Below, piece by piece: positions 1 through 9,383 of a DNA stretch of 53,293 bases (position 1 is the first letter of the stretch; each line of letters opens with the position of its first letter). Below the pieces are notes generated by a model that had not been told where the DNA came from, ran no database searches, and saw only the letters and a list, made by a program, of their open reading frames with translations. The DNA lies in contig CAMAHK010000007.1 in assembly GCA_945834475.1 (NCBI GenBank), positions 1 to 53,293 on the forward strand. The letters are read 5' to 3'. Position numbers and translations under genes: made by a program. This DNA is from an uncultured Verrucomicrobiota bacterium (lineage in GTDB: Bacteria; Verrucomicrobiota; Kiritimatiellia; RFP12; UBA1067).

Positions 1-618
1 CCGAGAGCAAAGATCATTTCTTTCTTTTATGTCAAAATCAAACAACTCTACTGTGCATAATTTATCCCCCTTACTAATGTTTGGGCATAATGAAGCATCT
101 ACATCATAGACATTTATCAACCAAACAATCTCACTATTTGACTCTATCTTTAGAAACGATGATTCTTTCCGGACCAGCGCGGAGTTCCGTGGCCGAGAAC
201 GGACAAAGTCTCTAATCTCCTGTTGCCAATCCCAAAAGCGAACCTTATCCTCGCCAGAACCCTTCAACAAGATCCACTCATCGCGATTCTGAGTATGCGG
301 CATTATAATTGAGCGATCAATATAAGCATCTTCATACAGCTCTTGTTTTGCTCCCCTTGAAGTCTCATGGACCAGCACCGCCTTACCCGTTATTGACCCT
401 GCGTAGTACACAGCATTTGTAGCATCTTCACTTGATGCGGCAATCACAGAAGACCAAAGGCTCACCGTCTTATGACAACTACCAACCGCAGATATCGCGT
501 TAGTCCCTAAAATGTGATTATCGCCCGACACGTCTGACTTTAACGAGCAACCGACGATGGCTGTTGCCAGAACGCCAAAGACAAACATATAAGGATGCTC
601 TGCTATATTTATTCTCAT
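1..618 (-). CDS. Putative lipoprotein, candidate immunity protein for the RHS-Tae4-like toxin (partial at window edge)
   Basis: An open frame runs from an ATG at 618 to the window edge (206 codons, C-terminus missing). The ATG overlaps the RHS stop codon as ATGA, so translation is probably coupled. Residues 1-24 look like a lipoprotein signal: a short basic start, a hydrophobic stretch and a lipobox ending I-V-G-C with Cys24 as the lipidated residue. The remainder is hydrophilic and matches no family I recognise. The region is AT-rich compared with the rest of the window, as is the toxin tip before it. Its position directly behind a toxin tip, and its predicted export to the periplasm where a peptidoglycan amidase would act, make it the best candidate for a cognate immunity protein. 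That role is inference; it does not visibly resemble Tai4. Confidence 0.8.
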   Translation of the reverse strand, partial: MRINIAEHPYMFVFGVLATAIVGCSLKSDVSGDNHILGTNAISAVGSCHKTVSLWSSVIAASSEDATNAVYYAGSITGKAVLVHETSRGAKQELYEDAYIDRSIIMPHTQNRDEWILLKGSGEDKVRFWDWQQEIRDFVRSRPRNSALVRKESSFLKIESNSEIVWLINVYDVDASLCPNISKGDKLCTVELFDFDIKERNDLCSR

Positions 619-1135
619 TGCAACTTCCACAAATTAAATGTGGGGTTAGGCTTGTTAAAATAACTATCCGAGCTATCAATCGTCGTCTTTCCCGTCCATA
701 ACGTTGCATGCCCAGAAGCATCACTCCATCCGGACACTTCCAGCACAAGAATTCCCTTGGGCGCACATTTAATGAATTTTTGACTGCTCTTATATACGGA
801 TGGTTTTCCGTACTTCTCCGTTAAATAAGACTTCATCTGTTGGACTCGATAGATATACCACCATTTAGGAGGATTCTTGCCTGAGGAAGTCTGACCTTCT
901 ATATATTTAACTTTCTCACCAGATTTGTTTAAAGCATGACTAACCCGAATTGCACATGAGTTATTAAAAGTTCCACTCTTTGCATTAAGCAACACCTTAC
1001 CACCTATCAACTGCCAAATGCTGTTTGGCGATGTTATATCCGTCGGATAGTCAGACGGTTTGGGATAATTCGCAGATAATACAGCGAATGTCACTTCCCC
1101 TAAAGAGTCACATCGCATCAAAGCGTTATTTCCAC
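615..1135 (-). other. Exchangeable toxin tip of the RHS protein (AT-rich module)
   Basis: The segment after the conserved RHS boundary is clearly richer in A+T than the RHS body, and the change falls near position 1135 just after the codons for the GNNALMRCDS motif. The AT-rich composition continues through the downstream lipoprotein gene to the window edge. This is the composition step expected when toxin tip and immunity gene are replaced together by recombination within the conserved RHS core. The amidase motifs all lie in this segment. Confidence 0.7.
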
Positions 1136-4100
1136 AAAGTGAGTACAAATTCACGCCGCCATCCTCTTCAATTGGATCGCGGTTGAGCCAACGCATGAGA
1201 GCGGGATGGTAGAAGCGGTAACCGTAGTAGTAGAGACCGGATTCGGCGTCGTAGTATTTCGTCGAGAAGCGGTGGCGGAAGAGGTACGCGAGATCTCCAG
1301 ATTGGGCAATCGTATTGCCGAAAGCGTCATAGGTGTACGCTGCGACGACTGCGCCGGTCGCATCGCAGTAATGCGTCACGTTGCCGTTGTTGTCATAGAA
1401 CGGCACGTAGACGCTGCCGTCAATCGTGAGATAGAGAAGTCCGCCGACCCCGCCTGCCCCTTGAAGCGAGCCCGAGAGGTCTTTACCCCACGTATACCGG
1501 ATGACCGTATTCGTCCCGTTCGCGTTCGCGATCCGCTCTTCGATGAGATTCCAATCGTCATAGAAGTAAGTCGTCGTCGCCTCGGGCGTCACCTTGCGGA
1601 CACGGCGAGACTTCGCGTCGTAGTCGTTCGTCACCAGCAGGACGCCGTTCGAGGAGACGGTCTTCAGCCGGTTTGCGGCATCATAGGTGAAGTCGAGCGC
1701 GTTGTCCGTCAGGAGGTTGCCATCGAGGTCGTAGTCGAACTCCGTGTACTGGTTCAGGTTGTTCGCCGAATGCGCGAGCGAGTTACCGATGTCGTCGTAG
1801 GCGTAGGTCGACGAGTGTCCGCCGACGGTCGCCGACGTCACTTCGCTGCGGTCGTTGTAGCCGAAGGTGTCGGCATTGCGCGTCACGGGACGGTTGAGCG
1901 CGTCATACGCATAGGCAAGCGCGTTGACCGCCGCATTGCCGACCCGATTGGTGATCGCGGTGACCAGCGTCCGACGATAGGCATCGCGCGTCACGCTGCG
2001 CGTGAAGGTCACACCGTTCGCAAGCGCGAGCACATATCCGGCGTCCTCGCGATCGGCCGCATACGAATAGCTGACCGTCGCGTCTGCCGTCGTGATCGTC
2101 GCGAGCCTTCCGTCTTCCGCATACGAATGGACAGCCCCGTCATTCGCCGACAACCGTCCGAACGAATCAGAAACGCGTTCAAGCGTACGCTCTTCGGCCC
2201 CGATGCGCCAAAGCTCGTTCGTGATCGTCCCGTCGTCAGCGCGGAGAAGCGCAACCGCCGCGACAGCGTTTGAAGCTACAATCTCCTGCGAAAACTCGTC
2301 GTAAACAAACGTGTCAGTTCCACCATCCGAGAACCGAACGGCCGTCCGTTCGCGTTTCGCATTATATTCATTCTCCGACCACCGACCGCTCGGGAAGGTC
2401 GTGCGGAGCGGCTTACCGTCTTGCGTATGGGTATAGGCAACCGCCGCATCATCGGCATAGCGCTTCCCCGTGCAGAGTCCCGTCGCGGCGTCATACGTCC
2501 AGTGCGTCTCGTCCCAAACCTGTCCGTCGCGTGTCGTCGAGAGGTTTGTCCTGCGGCCCTCTGCATCATACCCCTGACGGAGCGGATAGGTTGCGCCGGA
2601 GGCGGACGATGGACGATTGTCCGCATCAAAGGACGTGCTGGTTACGGATCCGAGTGCGTTCGTCGCCGAGATGCGGTTGCCAAAGACATCATATCCGTAA
2701 AAATCAGCATAGACGCTGTCTCCGGAAGCATGAAAGACGTCATACTCCTCGACGTCTCCGAAATCGTTGCGTCCGATCCAGTCGACGCTCCGTCCGTCCT
2801 TCTCGGAATAGAAGACCCGTCCGTAGGCATCGAAGAAGCCGTTAACCGTCCCGGAACTTGTCGTCGTCGTGATGACGCGGCCGAACTTGGATTGCGTCTC
2901 GGTCCGGCCAGACAGCGCATCATCCTCAACTTCCGTCAGGATCAGCGTCTCGGGATCAAAAGAAGATGTCTGGCGTGACACCAAGACACCCCGGCGATAG
3001 GTTTCGATCTCGCTTCGCAGCTCGTCCGAGAGTCCCGTCAACCGTTCCTTGAGGACCGTGCAGACATTCGTGACCTGGCCCGTGCGCTCTTGTGTCGTCA
3101 CGCGCCAAAGCCCGTTTGTCCCCTGCTCATACCGCGTCTCAGATTTCGATGAGATGCCGTTGATCCTTTCACCGACACCTTCGCCGCATGAGTTATAGAG
3201 CTTGATCCGCGTCACTCCGGACTTCGCATCAACAGTCTGAAATACACGAGATCCCGCTCCCTCATAGGTGTAAGTAATGTCGGTATTCGCGCTAATCTCA
3301 CGGACCACGCGGCCGAGGAAGTCACGGATCACCCGCCGCGTTTCAACGCAGTCATGATCCGAGGACGTGACCGTTGTCGTCTCGACCTTGCATCCGTCAT
3401 CATCACAACCCACCACCAACTCAGTTTCCTTCCATGACCCACCGGCCCAATCCTCGCGCGTTACGGTCTCTCCGTTGCGATAGGAAAGGACGGTCGTCGT
3501 CTTGTTCGCATTCGATGACACCAACTCCTCGCAGGATTCAAACGATGTCGAGAACGACGTCGTTTCAAGTCCTCTTGCGTCAACCGCCACACTGTAATCC
3601 GAGACGCCATCGGGATAGCGTGTCGTCTCGTGCGACTTCCAGCCCCGACAACTGTAGGACGGATTCACCGCACCGCCTTCCACCTTACAGCAACGGACGA
3701 TCACATTCGTTTCCCGACCAAGTGCGTCCATGAAATGCTGCGTCACGCGGAACGCATCGTCCTCCGTCGCCGTACCCTCATACGGTATGTAACGGTTGTC
3801 GTGCGGCAATTGCGCAAGCGAAACCTCTTCCATCGCATAATACAGATGGTCGCGTCCCGTTGTCGCGCTCCTCACGGTCTTCATGCCGTTGCGGTCATGC
3901 GTCCAAAGGAGACGACAGCAGGAATACGCATTGGTCGAAAACGAGCCGTCTGCGTATCGCGTCGAAACAAGGCGATTCTTCTCGTCGTAGCAATACCACG
4001 TTTCGTCAAACGGCGTATCGTCGGATGCAAGGCACGTCGCCGTCCTGAGCGTGTTGCCGTACACAAGATCAGTTTCCACGAGAGAATAGGTCGGGTAGGC

Positions 4101-7100
4101 TTCGCCGGCATAGGAAAGCCGCGTCTTCTGCGAGAGAACGCCGTCTGCGATCGTGTAGACATTCTCCGTTGTGATCTGATCCGCATCCGTCGAACGCAAG
4201 AGCGCCCCACGCAGAACAAGGGGGACTCCGGGCGCATCTTCATCGTAAGTCGTCTCAACCGCATGGGCATTACGCGCATCGTCAAACTCGGCATCCTGCG
4301 CTCCCGCCGTGATGGTCTCGACCGTGAGCGTCGGGTAGCCGTTCTCCCGCCCGCGAACATATCTTGTCCAGTTTCGGGCAATAAGCGTCGAATATCCCGA
4401 GCGGACAAGATACCGCGATTCCGTGCGAACCTTATCGGCGTCCCGGGAATCTGCGGAATCGCCAACGTGCGGAGAATAGTCATAATGCGTCGCGATCATC
4501 TCGGATTCCACATAAGGCAGCACGTCCAATGGGAATGAATCATCGAAGTAATCGGCACCGATCCACGCAAGCTCATTCGTCGGGCAGGCGGAGCCGTTAT
4601 GCTGCTCAAGCGTCAGCACGGGACGCCCTTCGCCATCGTAAGCCGAGAACTTCCAGAGACGATCATTACCCCAGACAAGGCGCACGTTACCATGCCGCTT
4701 CGGATGAGCGCTGTCATCGTAATACGAGGCGAAGGACTCCTTCCAATTGTTCCCCCAGCCCTTCTCGGCATGATACGTCTCACGGAGGACGGCATCTGCA
4801 AACGAGCCAAAGCGCGTCAAGTCGGTTATCGTGTGAGAGAGGACATGTCCATCGAGATCGCGAACGATCCGTTCCTCACTTTTCGCGCCATCCGTCGAAA
4901 GGGAATCTTCGACTATCAACTGTTCGGAGGACTCCGATATGTTGTCGAACTCCGTCCACTCGCCATTGGCATACACGAAGGTCGTGTCGCTCATCAGGTT
5001 GTTCTGCCGACTGATCTTCTGCAGGCGAACGCGAGAAGCGCTCCGACTCTCATTCGTGATCCGCCACGTATGTTCAAGCCTTCCCGAGCCTGTCTCGGTA
5101 ATCACGATCTCGATGCCGGCGTCAATCGGACTGATTGTCAGCGTCCGTCCGCGATTGTCTCGACAGGCGATGATGCGCGTACTTCCCGTCCGCGTATCCG
5201 TAATCTGCGCATCGGATCGCGCCAGCAGTTGCAAGGTCTGAAGGCCCACGGAGACGGGCCCCTCGGTTCTGAGCCACGCGAAGCCGCTCACCTGATCCTT
5301 GCGAGGCACGCCGAGCGGGATGCGGAACTTAAGGGACCCGAGTTCCGGACCTTCCAGACTGTCACAGTTGCCTTCCGCACAGGAAGAGCATTCATCGCAC
5401 TCATCATCCGAGAGCAATTCAATTCCGCTGCCCCCGGACGACGAGACATCGTGCGTCGCCGTATCCCGCCAGACCTCGGTCCCGCCGATTGAGATCGTCC
5501 CCGTCGCCACGTCGGCGGCGACCGTTACATTTGTCGAAATGTCGGGGAATCCGGATATGTCGAAGCCGACGGAGAGCTCAGGCTCACACGAACAGACGTA
5601 CCCGCCGGTCGCGTCGGAATGCCAGGACCTCCAAAGACAAGCCGAGTCAAGCGGATAGGTATAGGTTTCCTCGTAACGATTCTCTTCGGCGAAATACGCA
5701 AGGCCGTATCCGCCGTAGTGATGACCGGTTCCGTAGGTCAGCTTCGGATTAAGGCAGGCCAGATAACTCTTTGCGGTGTCATTCGGCTCCTCGTTTGAGC
5801 GCGTCTTGCGAAGACGCCGCATGTTTTCTCGGTAATCCTCAAGATTGATATGGGGCAGCTCGTAAATCCCAGGCGACGAGACGACCATCGCGCCTCCGGC
5901 ATCAAAGCCCATCACATCTGCGCTGGCCGGATAAGAAGCCGACAGCTCCTGATGATAAAGCGGAGCCTTGCACGGACGCCCCGTCTGATCAATCGCAAGG
6001 GAAAGGCTTGTTTCCTCTTTGATGGTCACGACGCGCCAGATCGTGTTGTCCGTCTCGACCGGTACACCACCGTCAAAGGACACGGACGGCGAATAGGCCA
6101 ACAGGTAAAGCGGCTTCCGACAAGACACCGCCGCTGCATTCGCCCGAAGGCGGATCGTGAGACGCGCGGGACTGTTCGTCGAGACGGGCAGATAAAGACT
6201 GTCGTCTCGCGGCGAGCGATCGGCAACGCCGGTCTCGCCTTCCGAATCCTCCCATTCGAGCGAGAGCCCTTCAAGCCGCCAGTCTCCGGCCCGATCGGGA
6301 CGCGACGAAACAAAGAACTGCTCCCAGCTCCCGTGACGCGAGATCGGAAGTGTGCGCTCGTAGACAAGGCCACGTTGCGACGTCTGCGCCACGAAGGCAT
6401 CCGTCAGCTTCCATGCGGCAATCCGATTCGTCGGCGAGAAGACCGCATCCGGTGCATTCGTCGGATTGTGTCCCGCTTCAAGATCAAATGCATAGTTGAA
6501 ACCGTCCGGGCCGAACGAAGAAGCCGTATCGATGACATTCGTGCCGCCGAACCAATGGTTTTCGTAGGCATCGGGGAGTGCATCCTCGTCAAGGTCGGCC
6601 AGCGAGTTAGACAGCAGCGGATCCGGATCCGACCCATCGACGAACCCGTCACCGTCGAAGTCGCGCACGAGAGGATTCGTGCCAAGCGCAATCTCCTCTC
6701 CGTCCGAAAGTCCGTCACCTTCCGAGTCCCAGAAATCCGGGTCCGTATGCCAGATCATGAGTTCGTCAACGGTCGCTAGGCCGTCCCCGTCGCGGTCTGG
6801 ATTCTCAAGATCATCCATCGTCACCCGCCCCCATGTAAGCGAGGTCGTCCCCCGCACAAGCTGCGTGAACACGCGACCGGCCCCTTCGTTGCGGATACCG
6901 ACCACGAGGTTCGAGACGATGGAATCGGTAAGCCGTGAGAGGTCATAGCGGAACTGAATCTGTCCTTCCGGCCAGCATTCCATTTGAAAGCTCACGGGGC
7001 TATTCACATCGCGATTAAGCAATCCGTTCCGCCACGTCATCACGAGTGTGTTCGACGGCGTAAGGAGCTGCCAGAATTGACTCGGTCCACAATCAAGCTG

Positions 7101-7769
7101 ATCCCAGTTCGCAGCAGGAACAAGTCCAAGCGACGATTCCAACGGCGAGATGAAGGTCTCCTTGTCTTTCATTCTTGGCCTTGCCGTGCCGTAGGAGAAA
7201 ACCGTCATCGCATCAACCGTGTTCGTACCGAGGACAAAGGACCAGTTGTTGGTGAAGTGCGTCCTGAACCAGTCCCTTGCTGCGCCATAGGCCGTCCAGT
7301 CCTCACGGACATCAGCCCCCTCCGGCGGCGCAAAGTCAAACGTCTCGCCGGTACCGATTCGCGTTAGGACAAGACCGGCGGCATAATCATTTGCAATCAA
7401 TTCACGAACAGACGGAAGTTCCGATCGCTCGGTCTTCAGCGCATTCTGCACCGCCATTTCTTCGCGAAGGAATGAACCATCCATAAGCACGGTTCCCATC
7501 GCGGAATTCTGCGAAGCCATCTGCTGCTGTTGCTGATTGTAGGCGTCCTTTTCCTCTTGTGTCAAATAGCTGTTTGCCGTCGCCCAGACCCCGAATGAAA
7601 ACAGAACGGCAACCGTAGCCCAGCCAGCCTTCTTCGCAAAAGAACAAACCCGCCCCGGCACGCGGCGAAGCCACATCGCAAAGGAAAAGAATCCAAGACC
7701 GGCAAGTCCGAGACCGCATCCGACAAGGATGCCCTGGTCTATCGTCGCCTTGATCGTATTCACATCCAT
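615..7769 (-). CDS. RHS/YD-repeat polymorphic toxin with C-terminal Tae4-like amidase domain
   Basis: This 2384-residue protein starts with two hydrophobic segments (about residues 14-35 and 48-66), so it is probably membrane-anchored or exported. Residues about 320-410 hold Asp-rich DxDGDG-type repeats like thrombospondin type 3 calcium-binding repeats. A Cys-rich stretch follows near 785-800, then a long RHS/YD region with many YDxxGxL-type motifs. The conserved RHS boundary (LYYYGYRFYHP then RWLNRDPIEEDGG) lies near residues 2170-2205. The last 160 residues are a distinct tip. They carry NSCAIRVSHALNKSG and SGHATLWTG, matching the Cys and His motifs of Tae4 peptidoglycan amidases (NlpC/P60-like fold); the candidate triad is Cys2272, His2354 and Asp2365. 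The expected role is cutting peptidoglycan stem peptides of competitors. The start lies 12 bases after the preceding gene. Confidence 0.93.
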   Translation of the reverse strand: MDVNTIKATIDQGILVGCGLGLAGLGFFSFAMWLRRVPGRVCSFAKKAGWATVAVLFSFGVWATANSYLTQEEKDAYNQQQQQMASQNSAMGTVLMDGSFLREEMAVQNALKTERSELPSVRELIANDYAAGLVLTRIGTGETFDFAPPEGADVREDWTAYGAARDWFRTHFTNNWSFVLGTNTVDAMTVFSYGTARPRMKDKETFISPLESSLGLVPAANWDQLDCGPSQFWQLLTPSNTLVMTWRNGLLNRDVNSPVSFQMECWPEGQIQFRYDLSRLTDSIVSNLVVGIRNEGAGRVFTQLVRGTTSLTWGRVTMDDLENPDRDGDGLATVDELMIWHTDPDFWDSEGDGLSDGEEIALGTNPLVRDFDGDGFVDGSDPDPLLSNSLADLDEDALPDAYENHWFGGTNVIDTASSFGPDGFNYAFDLEAGHNPTNAPDAVFSPTNRIAAWKLTDAFVAQTSQRGLVYERTLPISRHGSWEQFFVSSRPDRAGDWRLEGLSLEWEDSEGETGVADRSPRDDSLYLPVSTNSPARLTIRLRANAAAVSCRKPLYLLAYSPSVSFDGGVPVETDNTIWRVVTIKEETSLSLAIDQTGRPCKAPLYHQELSASYPASADVMGFDAGGAMVVSSPGIYELPHINLEDYRENMRRLRKTRSNEEPNDTAKSYLACLNPKLTYGTGHHYGGYGLAYFAEENRYEETYTYPLDSACLWRSWHSDATGGYVCSCEPELSVGFDISGFPDISTNVTVAADVATGTISIGGTEVWRDTATHDVSSSGGSGIELLSDDECDECSSCAEGNCDSLEGPELGSLKFRIPLGVPRKDQVSGFAWLRTEGPVSVGLQTLQLLARSDAQITDTRTGSTRIIACRDNRGRTLTISPIDAGIEIVITETGSGRLEHTWRITNESRSASRVRLQKISRQNNLMSDTTFVYANGEWTEFDNISESSEQLIVEDSLSTDGAKSEERIVRDLDGHVLSHTITDLTRFGSFADAVLRETYHAEKGWGNNWKESFASYYDDSAHPKRHGNVRLVWGNDRLWKFSAYDGEGRPVLTLEQHNGSACPTNELAWIGADYFDDSFPLDVLPYVESEMIATHYDYSPHVGDSADSRDADKVRTESRYLVRSGYSTLIARNWTRYVRGRENGYPTLTVETITAGAQDAEFDDARNAHAVETTYDEDAPGVPLVLRGALLRSTDADQITTENVYTIADGVLSQKTRLSYAGEAYPTYSLVETDLVYGNTLRTATCLASDDTPFDETWYCYDEKNRLVSTRYADGSFSTNAYSCCRLLWTHDRNGMKTVRSATTGRDHLYYAMEEVSLAQLPHDNRYIPYEGTATEDDAFRVTQHFMDALGRETNVIVRCCKVEGGAVNPSYSCRGWKSHETTRYPDGVSDYSVAVDARGLETTSFSTSFESCEELVSSNANKTTTVLSYRNGETVTREDWAGGSWKETELVVGCDDDGCKVETTTVTSSDHDCVETRRVIRDFLGRVVREISANTDITYTYEGAGSRVFQTVDAKSGVTRIKLYNSCGEGVGERINGISSKSETRYEQGTNGLWRVTTQERTGQVTNVCTVLKERLTGLSDELRSEIETYRRGVLVSRQTSSFDPETLILTEVEDDALSGRTETQSKFGRVITTTTSSGTVNGFFDAYGRVFYSEKDGRSVDWIGRNDFGDVEEYDVFHASGDSVYADFYGYDVFGNRISATNALGSVTSTSFDADNRPSSASGATYPLRQGYDAEGRRTNLSTTRDGQVWDETHWTYDAATGLCTGKRYADDAAVAYTHTQDGKPLRTTFPSGRWSENEYNAKRERTAVRFSDGGTDTFVYDEFSQEIVASNAVAAVALLRADDGTITNELWRIGAEERTLERVSDSFGRLSANDGAVHSYAEDGRLATITTADATVSYSYAADREDAGYVLALANGVTFTRSVTRDAYRRTLVTAITNRVGNAAVNALAYAYDALNRPVTRNADTFGYNDRSEVTSATVGGHSSTYAYDDIGNSLAHSANNLNQYTEFDYDLDGNLLTDNALDFTYDAANRLKTVSSNGVLLVTNDYDAKSRRVRKVTPEATTTYFYDDWNLIEERIANANGTNTVIRYTWGKDLSGSLQGAGGVGGLLYLTIDGSVYVPFYDNNGNVTHYCDATGAVVAAYTYDAFGNTIAQSGDLAYLFRHRFSTKYYDAESGLYYYGYRFYHPALMRWLNRDPIEEDGGVNLYSLCGNNALMRCDSLGEVTFAVLSANYPKPSDYPTDITSPNSIWQLIGGKVLLNAKSGTFNNSCAIRVSHALNKSGEKVKYIEGQTSSGKNPPKWWYIYRVQQMKSYLTEKYGKPSVYKSSQKFIKCAPKGILVLEVSGWSDASGHATLWTGKTTIDSSDSYFNKPNPTFNLWKLQ

Positions 7770-7781
7770 ACCAGAAGCTCC

Positions 7782-8357
7782 TCACCTGAAGCTGATAGCA
7801 AAACTGCGATAGGAGTTGACTATCCTGCACCATTCAGAAGCAGGAACCGCCCCTCGCCGCGTCACCTTGGCAAGGTTCCAGTTCGTGCTGAAGAGATAGG
7901 ATTGCGCACCGATATCGGCAAAGCAAACGCCGGACTCCGAAATGAACGAAGCCGTCTTCGGGGCAAGATTCTTGCCGTTCATAACGGTCATGTGAAGGAA
8001 TCGCGCATGCTCTGCCAGTTCAGAAGCCTCGGCGAAACGACGGCTCTCGCCGGCGACATCCTCGACGAAGTAGCGTCCGCCACGCCAGCCGAGCACAAAA
8101 TCAGCCTCATCGGGAGCAAGGTCACCATCCTCATCCGCATCGCGCCCGAAGGCGACCTGAACACAATTCGAGACAGATCCCGACAACTCCATTTTCACCT
8201 CAAAGGTCTTCGCATCGCTCCTTCCGACGTTAAAGGCGACATTCGTCGAGACCTCCGTATCGAGATACACAGACGCAGGCAGAGGCGACACGATGAGCGC
8301 CCTAGCAAACAAGCCGATCGACACAAAAGAAACAAAGACAGATAGAACGATCCTCAT
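7782..8357 (-). CDS. Secreted protein of unknown function, first gene of the RHS unit
   Basis: This 191-residue protein has a clear signal peptide (MRIVLSVFVSFVSIGLFARA) and no other membrane segment. Near residues 75-90 it has a short acidic DADEDGDLAPDE stretch that resembles an EF-hand or dockerin-like calcium loop, echoing the calcium repeats of the RHS protein. I do not recognise the family. It ends 12 bases before the RHS start and shares its promoter, so it probably works with the RHS protein, for example in export, folding or surface attachment; this is inference from context. The only promoter-like sequence is 9 bases from the ATG, so the mRNA would have almost no leader and no ribosome-binding site. 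Confidence 0.8.
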   Translation of the reverse strand: MRIVLSVFVSFVSIGLFARALIVSPLPASVYLDTEVSTNVAFNVGRSDAKTFEVKMELSGSVSNCVQVAFGRDADEDGDLAPDEADFVLGWRGGRYFVEDVAGESRRFAEASELAEHARFLHMTVMNGKNLAPKTASFISESGVCFADIGAQSYLFSTNWNLAKVTRRGAVPASEWCRIVNSYRSFAISFR

Positions 8358-8366
8358 ATTGAAGAT

Positions 8367-8375
8367 ATTATATCA
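8367..8375 (-). promoter_or_regulatory. Extended -10 promoter of the RHS unit (leaderless)
   Basis: Reading the minus strand, TGATATAAT gives TATAAT at 8372-8367 with the extended TG. Only 9 bases separate the hexamer from the ATG at 8357, so transcription should begin within about 1-3 bases of the start codon. No good -35 box is visible. Confidence 0.65.
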
Positions 8376-8477
8376 TACGGCAGGCAACGACGCCCCGCCG
8401 TTCCATGGATTAAGACTTTAAGTTTTCCCCTGCAAGCACTCACTGCGACCAATATTCTTTAACCTCGGAGACACGGC

Positions 8478-8594
8478 ATGCGGGATGTAAGATGCGCCAT
8501 CTATACACGGAAAAGCACCGAAGAAGGACTCGACCAAGAGTTCAACTCCCTTGATGCGCAACGCGCCGCCTGCGAGGCTTACATTGAAGCTCGT
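8478..8594 (+). pseudogene. Large serine recombinase, N-terminal fragment
   Basis: The first 39 codons match the start of a large serine recombinase: [12 protein letters not shown] followed by [15 protein letters not shown], including the catalytic Ser of the YTRKS motif. A GGAG ribosome-binding site sits 8 bases before the ATG. Homology stops at about 8594; the frame continues to 8798 but reads out of phase through the next gene. The catalytic domain remainder, zinc ribbon and coiled-coil parts are absent, so this is a decayed remnant. It suggests that a mobile element once sat here next to the tRNA genes. Confidence 0.8.
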
Positions 8595-8600
8595 CGACCC

Positions 8601-8630
8601 TTGCAACCTACTAAACAAAAATGTTATACT
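8601..8630 (+). promoter_or_regulatory. Promoter of the toxin-antitoxin pair
   Basis: TTGCAA (8601-8606) and TATACT (8625-8630) are separated by 18 bases, and the -10 is of the extended TGnTATACT kind. The predicted start near 8637 is only about 4 bases before the ATG at 8641, giving a nearly leaderless mRNA. Confidence 0.6.
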
Positions 8631-8640
8631 ACGGATGCCG

Positions 8641-8958
8641 ATGAAGAAGCAAATCATATTCACGCCGCAAGCCCGGCATTATCTGAAAGACCTACCCGAT
8701 CAAGTAAAGGCCGAGTTCAATGCCAATTTCACGGTACTTTCAGAAACCGGGCGGCTAGAGTTCCCCGACGGGTGCAAACTGCAAAACGGGCTGTTTGAGG
8801 TGCGCGTCGCAATGGGCGGGAACGCATATCGGACGATTTACTGCTACGCGCACCAAAACGAGATTTGGATATTGAACGGCTTTACGAAGAAGACGCAAAA
8901 GACACCCGAACGCGAACTTGATAAGGCCCTTGCAATCATGAGGAGAAACGGACTATGA
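8641..8958 (+). CDS. HigB/RelE-type toxin (phage Gp49-like family)
   Basis: This protein of about 105 residues begins [18 protein letters not shown] and contains [18 protein letters not shown], the usual core of Gp49-like RelE/HigB toxins. These are ribosome-dependent mRNA interferases. It precedes its antitoxin, the order typical of HigBA, and their reading frames overlap by ATGA at 8955-8958. An ATG two codons upstream at 8635 is in frame, but the predicted transcription start lies after it, so 8641 is preferred. The gene begins right after the broken recombinase and is transcribed opposite to all neighbouring core genes, consistent with an acquired module. Confidence 0.88.
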   Translation: MKKQIIFTPQARHYLKDLPDQVKAEFNANFTVLSETGRLEFPDGCKLQNGLFEVRVAMGGNAYRTIYCYAHQNEIWILNGFTKKTQKTPERELDKALAIMRRNGL

Positions 8959-9332
8959 AGAAAGACAAGGCATATTTCGACGCAATCGAAAAGGATATTG
9001 AGGGCGAGGGCGGCGCATGGACTCGCGAAGAGGGGCTGGCGGCGGCTTCCGAATGGATGACCGAAACCGCGAAACTTCCGGGGGCTGATGCCGCCTATCG
9101 TCGCATAAAGGCACAACAGACGGCGGCAAAGGCCTTGCGCCGCATGCGCGAACGCGCCGCCCTGACGCAAGCCGAAATCGCCCGCCGAATGGAAGTCAAG
9201 GCAACCGCCGTTTCCCGCCTTGAGCGATTCGGCGCGACAACCTTGCAAGCCCTTTTCGGGTACGCTCAAGCATGCGGGTACAAAATCCGCATCACCGCCG
9301 AAAGCAAGGCGGATCAATTCGCGTTCGCATGA
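8955..9332 (+). CDS. HigA-type antitoxin with XRE helix-turn-helix
   Basis: This 125-residue protein has a helix-turn-helix of the Cro/C1 (XRE) type at about residues 58-100, with LTQAEIARRMEVKATAVSRL as the recognition core. The N-terminal 50 residues are probably the toxin-binding part. It overlaps the toxin stop codon by ATGA. In such pairs the antitoxin neutralises the toxin and, alone or with it, represses the shared promoter; the promoter at 8601-8630 is the likely operator region. Family and order are clear from the sequence; activity is inferred from the family. Confidence 0.88.
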   Translation: MKKDKAYFDAIEKDIEGEGGAWTREEGLAAASEWMTETAKLPGADAAYRRIKAQQTAAKALRRMRERAALTQAEIARRMEVKATAVSRLERFGATTLQALFGYAQACGYKIRITAESKADQFAFA

Positions 9333-9383
9333 CGTGCGGCCCGGGTGAAAGCGGGAGAGAGCGCGACGCAAAAACGATTTTAT

